From NCBI RefSeq assembly GCF_039531695.1, contig NZ_BAAAQN010000025.1:62001-126000 (forward strand): a DNA stretch of 64,000 bases. The letters are read 5' to 3'. This stretch comes from Catenulispora yoronensis. GTDB taxonomy: Bacteria; Actinomycetota; Actinomycetes; Streptomycetales; Catenulisporaceae. The translations under genes and the position numbers were made by a program. Position 1 is the first letter of the stretch, and each line of letters begins with the position of its first letter. Of this stretch, positions 28,501 through 35,997 are shown one piece after another. Under the pieces are notes generated by a model that saw nothing but the letters and a program-made list of their open reading frames with translations, made no database searches and had not been told where the DNA came from.

Positions 28501-30896
28501 TCCAGGTCGAAGGGCTCGTCGACCAGGGCTTGGATCGCACGGTCCACGCGGGTCGGCTCCCAGCCGGTCGCGTCGACGGATGCCCAGTCGACCGACGACG
28601 GGCCGACGATCCGGTAGGGCTCGCCGTCGCGGACACCGAACCTCGTGCGCAGAGCCGCATGACGGGCGATCGCGGTGTTCAGCGCGGCGGAGAACGCGGC
28701 AGGTTCGAAGGCGCCGGCGACGTCGGCCGCGTGGCCGAGGTGGTAGGCGGTGGAGTCCGGAGCCAGGCGATGCAGGAACCACATCGCGCGTTCGCCCTCG
28801 GTGAGGGCGTCGGTGGAGGCGGACGGCGCAGGCTCGGTGCCGGTCGCCGAACGGGCCAGCGTCCGCAGGTCAGCACCCGACATCAGGTCCGGCAGATGCA
28901 ACCGGATGCCGGCTGCCTCGGCGCGCACCGCCAGGTCAGCGGCCTTGACCGATTCCAGCCCGAGCGCTGCCAGCGGCACGTCGGCGTCGAGTGTCCCGGT
29001 CGCGACGCCGAGCACCCCGGCCGCCGCCTGCCGGAGCAGGTCGACGAGCGCCTCGGTGGCCGGGCCGGTCTCGGCCGCGTCAGGGGCCGGTGTCGGTGCT
29101 GGCGCTGGTGTCGATGTCGGTGTCGGTGTCGGTGTCGGTGCTGGCGCTGGTGTCAGTGTCGGCTCGGCGGCGGTGCTTCTCAGCGCCGCGCTAGTCCCGG
29201 CACCGTCGTCGAACAGCACCGGCAGTTCGTCCGCAGCCAAGGCCCGGCGGCACTCGGAGCGCCGTACCTTCCCACTCGACGTTTTCGGCAGACCGCCTTT
29301 GCCCAGCAGCACCACGCGGGACACGGCCACGCCGTGGTCTCCCAGTACCGCGGCCCGCACCGCTCCCGAGATCTCGGCCAGCGGCAGCGGCTTCGGCCCC
29401 TGGACCTCGTGCACGACCGCCAACCGCTCCTCGCCGCCGATTTCCACGGCGACCGCCGCGCCGCAGCCGGGACGCAGTGCCGGGTGCGCGGCCGCCGCGG
29501 TGTGCTCGACGTCGTCCGGGGCGACATTGCGACCGCGCACGATGATCAGGTCCTTGCGACGTCCGGTGATGTACAGCCCGCCGCCGTACAGGAATCCCAG
29601 ATCGCCAGTGCGGACCCGGCCGTCGGCGAACTCGGCGGCTCCGCGGTCACCCCAGTACCCCGCGGCGACCGACGGCCCGGAGACCGTGATCTCGCCGATC
29701 GTCCCCTCCTCGACCGGCGAGCCGCTGTCCGGATCGACGATCGCGACGGCTCCGTCGGCCGGAGGCGTCCCGCAGGACACCAGGCGCCGCTCGGAGGCGT
29801 CGGCGCCGGCGCCGGCGGTGACCTCAGGCGGCAGCGCACAGCCACCGGCCGCGAGGGCATCGGCGGAGAACGCGGTGACCTCGGGATCGGCGTCGAAGCG
29901 GACTCCGGTCACCATGAGCGTGGCCTCGGCCAGTCCGTAGCACGGAAAGTAGGCCCGCCTGCGGAAACCCGCCGCCGCGAAAGCCTTAGCAAACGCGTCC
30001 AGTGTCGCCGGACGCACCTGCTCGGCGCCGGTGAAGGCCACCGTCCACCGGCTCAGGTCCAGCGCCTCGCGCTGGGCCGGCGTCGTCTTGCGGACCGCGA
30101 GGTCGTAGGCGAAATTCGGACCTCCGCTGGTGGTGGCGCCGTAATCGGAGACGGCGCGCAGCCATCGCCAGGGCTCGCGCAGAAAGCTCAGCGGGGACAT
30201 CAGCGTCACGGGGAACCCGGCGAACACCGGCTGGAGGATCCCTCCGATCAGCCCCATGTCGTGGTACGGCGGCAGCCAGATCACGCCGCGGCTGGACTCG
30301 GAGTGTCCGAACCGGTCGCGGATGAAGGCCGAGTTGTGCAGCAGGTTGGCGTGGGTGACGACGACGCCCTTGGGCTGCCCGGTGGAGCCCGACGTGTACT
30401 GGAGGAACGCGACCCGTTCCGGGTTGTGCCGCACTCGCCACGGCCCGCCCACCGACGCGGCGGTGTCGGTGGCGATCCAGGTCGGCGCCACGCCGGTCCC
30501 GCGCAGCACCGGTTCGAGGAGGTCGCGGGCCATGCCGAGGAACGCGGCCTCGGTCAGGACGGCGGCGGGAGTGGCGTCCGCGGCGATCCCCGTCAGGCGG
30601 GCCGCCTGGCGGGCGTCCAACGGCGGATAGGCGGGCACCGCGATGACTCCGGCGTACAGGCAGCCGAAGAAGCCCGCGACGTACTCGGGTCCCGGCGGAT
30701 ACAGCAGAAGCGCTCGCTCCCCGGCGCGGCAGGTGTCGGCCAGCGCGGCGGCGATGGCCCGTGCGCGCGCGTCCAGCTCGGCGTAGGTGAGCTCGACGGC
30801 CCTCCCGTCGTCGCCGAGGAAGGTCAGGGCTTCACGGCCCGGCTGCTCCGCACCGCGGCGGACGAGCAGTTCGGCGAGGGTCTCCGGAATCGTCAT
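25578..30896 (-). CDS. NRPS loading protein: FAAL-ACP-C-A-PCP
   Basis: 1772 aa from ATG 30896 (ATGA overlap). Residues 1-~590 are a fatty-acyl-AMP ligase (YTSGSTGQPKGVVVTH ~172; PPYHDMGLIGGILQPVFAG; terminal LPKTSSGKVRRSE), which adenylates a free fatty acid and passes it to the next carrier. A Thr/Pro/Ala repeat linker leads to an ACP (LAALGLESVKAADL, Ser ~647), a C domain (HHITADLW ~829) that acylates the first amino acid, an A domain (TSGSTGEPKG ~1302) and a PCP (DDFFDLGGHSL ~1689). The A-domain code reads D-V-F-Y-I-S-G-I-F by eye and is not one I can assign. This protein starts a lipopeptide, the usual set-up for products later deacylated by an exported acylase. Confidence 0.95.
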   Translation of the reverse strand: MTIPETLAELLVRRGAEQPGREALTFLGDDGRAVELTYAELDARARAIAAALADTCRAGERALLLYPPGPEYVAGFFGCLYAGVIAVPAYPPLDARQAARLTGIAADATPAAVLTEAAFLGMARDLLEPVLRGTGVAPTWIATDTAASVGGPWRVRHNPERVAFLQYTSGSTGQPKGVVVTHANLLHNSAFIRDRFGHSESSRGVIWLPPYHDMGLIGGILQPVFAGFPVTLMSPLSFLREPWRWLRAVSDYGATTSGGPNFAYDLAVRKTTPAQREALDLSRWTVAFTGAEQVRPATLDAFAKAFAAAGFRRRAYFPCYGLAEATLMVTGVRFDADPEVTAFSADALAAGGCALPPEVTAGAGADASERRLVSCGTPPADGAVAIVDPDSGSPVEEGTIGEITVSGPSVAAGYWGDRGAAEFADGRVRTGDLGFLYGGGLYITGRRKDLIIVRGRNVAPDDVEHTAAAAHPALRPGCGAAVAVEIGGEERLAVVHEVQGPKPLPLAEISGAVRAAVLGDHGVAVSRVVLLGKGGLPKTSSGKVRRSECRRALAADELPVLFDDGAGTSAALRSTAAEPTLTPAPAPTPTPTPTSTPAPAPTPAPDAAETGPATEALVDLLRQAAAGVLGVATGTLDADVPLAALGLESVKAADLAVRAEAAGIRLHLPDLMSGADLRTLARSATGTEPAPSASTDALTEGERAMWFLHRLAPDSTAYHLGHAADVAGAFEPAAFSAALNTAIARHAALRTRFGVRDGEPYRIVGPSSVDWASVDATGWEPTRVDRAIQALVDEPFDLETGPLWRIRHWRLGTDRHVLALAVHHITADLWSLTALIRELIGAAAPSSPTQGPDMAAAVHAERAYLSTTEAREALGRWHHRLADPPDPLDLPTDRPRPAVQSFLGVRHLHDLSPDTARAVDALAASEHVSPYTVLLAAYAWLLHAYTGASDLVIGAPAPGRLTTETSGVLGLAVNVVPVRCELTVDGTFLETVRHVASRVREALAGQRIPLPRLVEIAHPDRDPGRSPLFQTLFALQQTSADDPLTSFLLDAGSVDVGDLRFTSRPVATTGAQLDLSVEIVRTAESLRCGLTYDSALWDPDTAIRFTGHFALLLSQVVADPAITAEQVDLRSPAEKTDWNAPVAAVSDELIHEAVDRHACQTPHAIAVRDGDRTISYGRLTRWSDALADRLHQLGARPEARVGILADRSADFIAAALAVLKAGAAYVPLDPDHPTARLASLADDAGIRLLIGPEPYASDLARALGRGVSPVDSAELDAERAAPRKIARPDNAAYVMYTSGSTGEPKGVCVTHTGVVNLLDALASEAGDVCAWWTSGGFDVSVFEIFSALRAGATVDVVPAEIRPHAEQYVQWLAERGITHAYVPPFALSALEAGISRSGLRRLIVSVEPTPEPLLRRIAAGLPGLPGLPGLSGLSVVNGYGPTEATIFATLHRLDPDGSGSGMVPIGRAVRNCPVRVLDAAGRPVPVGVPGELHVGGVGLARGYLGRPGATAEAFVPDPFAERPGARMYRTGDVVRYRPDGHLRFLGRRDQQVKLRGVRIELGEVQAVLAAQPGVGSALVVTRPIGGQPVLVGYAVPDGPVPPAPADLRARLRTVLPAPMVPSAVVVLDAWPVTVNGKLDRRALPLPEAVRGPAFEPPADDRERTVADIVGELLGGRRVGRHDDFFDLGGHSLLAAQAALRIGAALDVDVPVVALFSHPTVAGLAEALAAATAPAAPITVLPRAFDDPAALAARIAALPDDIVQLLTDEVSGA

Positions 30897-31891
30897 AGGG
30901 ACCTCAGGGTGTTGAGGCGGGACCGTTCCAGCTGTTCCAGCACCCCGACGGCCTTGGCCGTGCTGTCCGTGCTCATGCGCAGGCTGACCACGTGCTCGCC
31001 GTCGAATTTGGCGCACACCCGCTTGTGGGCGTCGTAGGTGGCCTCGACGGCCGTGATGAACTCCTCGCGCCGCGCGGCCAGCGGCCCGTCCAGGGTCGGG
31101 AAGACCTCGCGCAGCTCGCGGAAGCGCCGGATGAGCAGGTCGTGGTCCTCGGACATGACCCCGGACAGGCCGACCGGCAGATACGGCGGCGCCATGGCCG
31201 GCCGGACCGCGCCGCCGTAGTCGCCGGGCTGGAAGTCGGAGGCGAAGCACATGGCGTCACCGGACGCGGACATGACGACCGTCGCGAAGGCCAACGCCTC
31301 GTCGGCGGCCTCGATCCGACCGGCGTTCACCGCGGACTGGAAGCAGCCCAGGCCCAGCACGATGGCCTGGATCAGCGGAAAGAACATGTGATGGCCGCTG
31401 CGCCAGCGGCGGTGCGGATCCAGCGCCGCGTTTCCGATCGGGACCGGAGCGGGCTGCGGCGCGCCGATGGGCAGGCCGAGGATGTAGGCGATGGTGGCCT
31501 CGATGCCGTGCCGCAGCCTCCCCCACTGTTCGTCGTCCAGCGTCGCACCGCAGCGAACGGCCTCGCGCAATACGGTCCGGTAGCCGACGAGCGCGCAGTG
31601 GGCGAGCAGTTCGGTCGCGGCGTCGGCAGCGCGGAACACGCCGAAGAACCCGTCGTGCACGGCGAAAAGCCGTTCCTTGCGCGGCAGGCCGCCGGTGAAC
31701 GCCGACCGGTCGAGCTTGATCCCGGGCGGACGGATCGGGACGTCGGCCAGGCGCGCGAGCAGTTCGGTGTCGCTCAGGGCCCGCCGGGCGACCAGCGGGC
31801 CGAGCTCGGCGACGGCGGCGGTGACCGGGCCGGATCGCAGGGAACCGACATCAGTGGGCAGATATGTGGGGCGAACCATCACAAGCTTCAT
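30893..31891 (-). CDS. Unrecognised 332-aa protein in the N-oxygenase/NRPS operon
   Basis: 332 aa from ATG 31891, joined to both neighbours by ATGA overlaps, so it is an integral part of the operon. It is predicted mainly helical and soluble, without signal peptide. Potential metal- or cofactor-binding residues cluster in FAVHDGFFGVFRAADAATEL, in HRRWRSGHHMFFPLIQ (about residues 167-182), in SDFQPGDYGG and in SEDHDLLIRRFRELRE. I recognise no family or catalytic signature. From its place between the YqcI/YcgG-A fusion and the loading NRPS it may be a tailoring enzyme of the unusual residue. A helical oxygenase-like fold is possible but only a guess. Confidence 0.85.
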   Translation of the reverse strand: MKLVMVRPTYLPTDVGSLRSGPVTAAVAELGPLVARRALSDTELLARLADVPIRPPGIKLDRSAFTGGLPRKERLFAVHDGFFGVFRAADAATELLAHCALVGYRTVLREAVRCGATLDDEQWGRLRHGIEATIAYILGLPIGAPQPAPVPIGNAALDPHRRWRSGHHMFFPLIQAIVLGLGCFQSAVNAGRIEAADEALAFATVVMSASGDAMCFASDFQPGDYGGAVRPAMAPPYLPVGLSGVMSEDHDLLIRRFRELREVFPTLDGPLAARREEFITAVEATYDAHKRVCAKFDGEHVVSLRMSTDSTAKAVGVLEQLERSRLNTLRSL

Positions 31892-34275
31892 CGGGGGCCT
31901 TCCGGATCGGCCTCGGAGGCGGGATCCGGCAGCGCGGCCCGGTCGAGCTTGCCGTTGGCGTGCCGGGGCAGCGCCGTCATCCGCACGATCCGCGAGGGCA
32001 GGAACGAGGCCGGCAGCCGCGGAGCCAGATGAGCGCGCACCGCGACGTCCGACACCTGCGCCCCGGGAGCGAACGCCAGATAGGCGACGAGCACCGGTTC
32101 GCCGGCGACGGTGCGCAGCGCGGCGGCGGCCTCGACGACCTGCGGATGGACGCGCAGCGCGGCCTCGACCTCGCCGAGCTCGACCCGGTGGCCGCGGACT
32201 TTGACCTGCGAATCGGCCCGGCCGTGGAACTCCAGGAGTCCGGTCTCGGTGCGGCGGACCAAGTCTCCGGTGCGGTACATCCGCGCTCCCGATGCCGAAG
32301 GATCCGGGTCGGGCAGGAACCGCTCGGCGGTCAGGCCGGGTCGCAGCTGGTACCCGCGGGCGACGTTGCCGCCGCCGAGGAAGAGTTCTGCGATCTCGCC
32401 GTCGGCGACCGGACTGAAGCCGTCGTCCAGTACGTGGGCCCGGGTACAGGCGATGGCGCGCCCGATCGGAACGCGGTCGCCCGGCAGGTCATGGTCGTCG
32501 CGAAGCAGGTGCGTCGCGGCCCAGACCGCGACCTCGGTCGGCCCGTAGTTGTTCTCCAGCAGGCACTCCGGCAGGAGGGCGCGGTGTCGGGCGGCCAGGG
32601 CCGGCGGCAGCACTTCGCCGCCGACGATCGCGCAGCGCAGGCTGGCCAGCGGTGCCGGGTCGTTGCCAAGGATGAGGTCGTAGAGCGCGGGCGTGCAGTC
32701 GGTGTGCGTGGCGCCGTACAGCTGGATCAGCTCGCGCAGTCGGGCCGGGTCGCGATGGTCGCCGTCCGCCGGGATGATCAGCGCGCCGCCGCTGGTCAGC
32801 GTCCACCACAGGCCGACACCGGAGGCGTCGAAGGAGAACGAGATCGGCAGCAGGAAGGCTTCGGGCCGGGGCCGCTCGGGCACCCGCTGGGCCAGGGTGG
32901 CCAGGGCCAGCTGACGGTGGGTGACCATGACGCCTTTGGGGACGCCGGTCGAGCCGGAGGTGTAGAGCACGTAGGCGAGGTTGTCCGGGGTCGCCGCCGT
33001 GACCGGGGATCCCTCGGTCGGCTCGCCGGACGCGTCGGCGGCGACCAGGCGGCGTGGGCCGACCGGGACCTGGCCGAACCGCCGGCCGGCGGCCACGACG
33101 ACGTCGACGCCCGACTCGTCCAGCATCAGGACCCTGCGGTCCTCGGGCAGGGCGGGATCGATCGGGACGTACGCGGCACCGGCTTTGAGCACGCCGAGCA
33201 GTGCCACGACAGTGTCGGCGACGCGGTCGGCGACGACGCCGACCCGGTCCTCGGGACGGACTCCCTCGGCGATCAGGGTGTGGGCCAGGTGGTTGGCGCG
33301 CCGATCCAGGGTCCGGTAGTCCAGGACCTCGTCACCGGCGATCACGGCGACCGCGGTCGGGGTCTTCGCCGCCTGTTCCTCGAACTGTCGGGACACGAAG
33401 CCGTCGAGGTCGGCGGGCGCGGAGACCGCGAGGGCGTCGTCGTTGTCGTGGGCGTCCGCGTCGGCGCCAGCGGCGGCGTCATCGGCGGCGTCATCGGCGG
33501 TCTCGGGGAACCCGTGGTTGAACGGGCAGGCTTCGTACATCGCGCCGTCGTCGGCGTCGGTGATGTAGTACTGCTTCCATTCGAAGTTCGACGGGTCACC
33601 GTAGTCGCCCATCAACGGATGCGGCTCGACCGCGTCCCAGGCGGCCAGCCGTTCCCGGATCCGGCGCCGAGCGACGACGCCGGCCGGGCTGCCGCCCTCG
33701 ATCCCGGCGAAGACGTTGCGCGGCTGGAACAGCATGACCAGTCCCGGTCCGAGGTTGCGGCTGCGCCGGGCGATGTGGGTCGGGGCGGCGGCGAACACGA
33801 ACATCGGGACGCCGTGGAAGGAGAACTCCCAGCGGTTGTGCTCCGGAGCCGTGGGGATCTCGTCGGGCCAGGGCCGGTCGTCGGCGTCGCACAGCCGGCG
33901 CAGGACGGTCCAGAACCGGCGGCCGTGCGCGGTGTGGTCGGCGCCGGGCTCGGGGGCGAAGAACGCCGACAGCGCCATGCGGCGGTGAGCGAACGGCCGG
34001 GTGGCGTCGAGGAAGGCGGCGAGGTCGTCGCGCAGCGTCGCCAGGTCGCCGTCCTCGCCGTCCTCGCCGATCCAGGTGCCGAACAACTCGCCGAGGTGCA
34101 GCGCGTTACGGCCGAAGTGGCAGGGGTACTCGGCGTGCCCGACGTCGGCGCGGAAGACCTCCAGCGCCTGGACCAGCCACTGCGGGGCGTCCTGCGGCAC
34201 CTCCGGGCGATCGGTGCGGAACAGCCGTTTGCCGGGGATGTCCGGCAGCAGCCCTCCGACGGTCGACTCAGCCAT
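31888..34275 (-). CDS. YqcI/YcgG-type heme N-oxygenase fused to a stand-alone adenylation domain
   Basis: 795 aa from ATG 34275, overlapping the SznF-like gene by 8 bp. Residues ~15-250 match the YqcI/YcgG family along their length: YPCHFGRNALHLGELFGTWI, RPWPDEIPTAPEHNRWEFSF, HGVPMFVFAAAPTHIARRSR, NLGPGLVMLFQPRNVFAG, DYGDPSNFEWKQYY and a closing CPF. Members are heme enzymes that hydroxylate guanidine or amine nitrogens of arginine-like substrates in several natural-product pathways. An Asp/Ala-rich linker (~258-285) joins a complete A domain (YTSGSTGVPKGVMVTH; NNYGPTE; final NGKLDRAALP). No carrier follows. The code D-A-V-D-I-G-N-V-W, with Asp at 278, fits a basic amino acid. The protein probably N-oxygenates and/or activates an arginine-like residue and loads it in trans onto the A-deficient terminal NRPS module. 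Confidence 0.88.
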   Translation of the reverse strand: MAESTVGGLLPDIPGKRLFRTDRPEVPQDAPQWLVQALEVFRADVGHAEYPCHFGRNALHLGELFGTWIGEDGEDGDLATLRDDLAAFLDATRPFAHRRMALSAFFAPEPGADHTAHGRRFWTVLRRLCDADDRPWPDEIPTAPEHNRWEFSFHGVPMFVFAAAPTHIARRSRNLGPGLVMLFQPRNVFAGIEGGSPAGVVARRRIRERLAAWDAVEPHPLMGDYGDPSNFEWKQYYITDADDGAMYEACPFNHGFPETADDAADDAAAGADADAHDNDDALAVSAPADLDGFVSRQFEEQAAKTPTAVAVIAGDEVLDYRTLDRRANHLAHTLIAEGVRPEDRVGVVADRVADTVVALLGVLKAGAAYVPIDPALPEDRRVLMLDESGVDVVVAAGRRFGQVPVGPRRLVAADASGEPTEGSPVTAATPDNLAYVLYTSGSTGVPKGVMVTHRQLALATLAQRVPERPRPEAFLLPISFSFDASGVGLWWTLTSGGALIIPADGDHRDPARLRELIQLYGATHTDCTPALYDLILGNDPAPLASLRCAIVGGEVLPPALAARHRALLPECLLENNYGPTEVAVWAATHLLRDDHDLPGDRVPIGRAIACTRAHVLDDGFSPVADGEIAELFLGGGNVARGYQLRPGLTAERFLPDPDPSASGARMYRTGDLVRRTETGLLEFHGRADSQVKVRGHRVELGEVEAALRVHPQVVEAAAALRTVAGEPVLVAYLAFAPGAQVSDVAVRAHLAPRLPASFLPSRIVRMTALPRHANGKLDRAALPDPASEADPEGPR

Positions 34276-35746
34276 AGCGCTGGTCCAGGTCGGCGTTGAT
34301 CACCGGCTGGTGGTAGACGCACTCGCCGGAGAGCACGACCGAGCCGTGCAGCCGGTGCTTGGGGATGAACAGCTTGTCCCCGGGGCGGAACTTGTGGGTT
34401 CCGGAGAAGCAGTTCCAGAACTCCATCTCGCCGCTCTCGATGACCAGCAGCCGGTCGTCGTCGTGGACGTGGGTGGTGGAGCACTCCTCCCAGGACTCGA
34501 CGAACGTGTCCAGGGCGACGGGGATGTGGTGCTCGTCGATGGCGGCCTGGAGGCGCTCGGCTTTGGCGCGGTAGGCCTCGGCGCTGTCGATCCAGCGCAG
34601 CTGCACGGTGAGGTCGTCGTGGTGGACGTCCAGCAGCAGCGCGTATTCGCGCGCGCCGCGGTTGAAGGCGGCCAGGGCCGGCGGGCCGAAGCGGTGGGAC
34701 AGCGGTTCCAGAACGGTGCGGGTGATCTCCTCGATCGCCGCGGCGGTCTCCGCCTCCGGGGCGGTGTGGGCCAGTGCGGCCTCGGTCCGTGCGGTGTCGG
34801 CGGGACCGGCGAGTTCGGCCAGCCGGCCACCGTGGCCGCCGATCAGGGCGAGCGAGTCGAGCGTGCGCACGCACATGGCGCCGAGGAACTCGAAGACCCG
34901 GCCGTGGTCGCGCGCCGTGGCGTTGAGGTAGTTCATCGCGGCGAGGGTGGAGGGCAGGTAGTACTGGTAGTAGCGGTGCGGTTGGACGCCGAATCCGCAC
35001 ACGTCCATGATCGCGGCCAGGATGGTGTCGATCGGGTGGGGCTCGCCGCGGGTGTTCGCCAGGGCCGCCAGGGGCGCCAGGCCGCCGCCACCCGCACCGT
35101 CCGGGCCCGGGATCATCAGTGGGCTGATCCGCAGCGGCGCGTTGATGGTGCCGGCCAGCAGCTGGACCGCGGTCATCTTCGCGGCCTCGTCAGCAGCCCC
35201 GGCTGCGGCGACCAGGCCGACGACCTCCTCCGCCGCGCGATGGCGCTCCTCGGCGAGGTCGGTAAGCAGGCTTCGCAGGTCCGCGACACCCGGTTCTACC
35301 GTGTCGGCGACCTGTTCGGCGACGGCTTCGTGGACGAAGCCGAAGACGTGGTTCTCCAGCAACGGCCGTACCAGCTCGCCAAGGACCCGGTTGCGTTCCC
35401 CGTAGAACAGCCGGTACTCCTCCCAGCGCTCCGGCGTCATCTTCGCGGCGAACATCGGTTTGGCGGTGTCGTGGATGTTCAGCAGCATGCGGTGCCCGAT
35501 GAGCGCGGACAGCCGCGAGGAGTCGGGGCGGCCGAAGGGGCGGTCGAACCGCAGGAAGCTGAGATCCTCCGGGCGCACCGGGCGGCGGTAGGGATCGTCG
35601 TCGATCTCCAGCTCCTCGAACCGCGCACTGCGGAACAGCGGGTTGGCGCAGTAGACACTCAGATAGTCGGCCAGCTCGGCGGCGGAGAACTCGGCGGGGA
35701 GTTCGGCGGAGTATTCGCCGGGCTTGATAGTGGGAATCAGGGTCAC
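34268..35746 (-). CDS. SznF-like N-oxygenase (heme-oxygenase-like domain plus cupin)
   Basis: 492 aa from GTG 35746 (GAGGGGGACACC before it); similar in length to SznF of the streptozotocin pathway (471 aa). By comparison with SznF from memory: NPLFRSARFEELEIDDDPYR near residues 35-54 matches the N-terminal domain, ERNRVLGELVRPLLENHVFG (117-136) and HRYYQYYLPSTLAAMNYLN (257-275) match the central heme-oxygenase-like domain, and the cupin at the C-terminus keeps its three His (H426 and H428 in THVHDD, H467 in HRLHGS). SznF hydroxylates an N-methylarginine with the diiron centre, then rearranges it with the cupin iron into an N-nitroso unit. Here several expected diiron ligands seem replaced, while the cupin is intact. 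First gene of the operon; N-hydroxylation may instead come from the YqcI/YcgG domain of the next gene. Confidence 0.88.
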   Translation of the reverse strand: MTLIPTIKPGEYSAELPAEFSAAELADYLSVYCANPLFRSARFEELEIDDDPYRRPVRPEDLSFLRFDRPFGRPDSSRLSALIGHRMLLNIHDTAKPMFAAKMTPERWEEYRLFYGERNRVLGELVRPLLENHVFGFVHEAVAEQVADTVEPGVADLRSLLTDLAEERHRAAEEVVGLVAAAGAADEAAKMTAVQLLAGTINAPLRISPLMIPGPDGAGGGGLAPLAALANTRGEPHPIDTILAAIMDVCGFGVQPHRYYQYYLPSTLAAMNYLNATARDHGRVFEFLGAMCVRTLDSLALIGGHGGRLAELAGPADTARTEAALAHTAPEAETAAAIEEITRTVLEPLSHRFGPPALAAFNRGAREYALLLDVHHDDLTVQLRWIDSAEAYRAKAERLQAAIDEHHIPVALDTFVESWEECSTTHVHDDDRLLVIESGEMEFWNCFSGTHKFRPGDKLFIPKHRLHGSVVLSGECVYHQPVINADLDQRYG

Positions 35747-35948
35747 GGTGTCCCCCTCGCGTGTCTGCGGGCAGTCGGCCGCTCGCGCCCGGTCGGCGTT
35801 CGCCCCGGTATGACACGCATGTTCACCAGGGCATATGGCGGACAGCAAGCAATTGCCCACTAATGGCCAACATCGGTGGACCGGCGGGGGTTGGCGACTT
35901 GTGGTCATCGTCCGAACCCCTTGACGGCCGCCATCTGGGACGTCGCCA

Positions 35949-35964
35949 TATAAGAACCCTTATA
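35949..35964. promoter_or_regulatory. Perfect inverted repeat, operator candidate
   Basis: TATAAG-AACC-CTTATA: 6-bp perfect arms, 4-bp spacer, AT-rich within a GC-rich intergenic region. It lies 203 bp before the SznF-like start and 228 bp before the regulator start. Confidence 0.5.
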
Positions 35965-35978
35965 GTGGTTCCAGTCGG

Positions 35979-35997
35979 GTAAGTCAGGCTTGCCTCA
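35979..35997. promoter_or_regulatory. Iron-box-like (DmdR/IdeR) site
   Basis: GTAAGTCAGGCTTGCCTCA matches 13 of 19 positions of the actinobacterial iron-box consensus (TTAGGTTAGGCTAACCTAA), including the AGGCT core and the CCT half-site, and is a near-palindrome. If functional it would make the operon iron-repressed, as expected for a metal-binding product. Confidence 0.4.

Noticed and set aside
27201..31037. Plus-strand open frame of 1278 codons
   Set aside because: Antisense to the loading NRPS, low-complexity composition and no recognisable domain.
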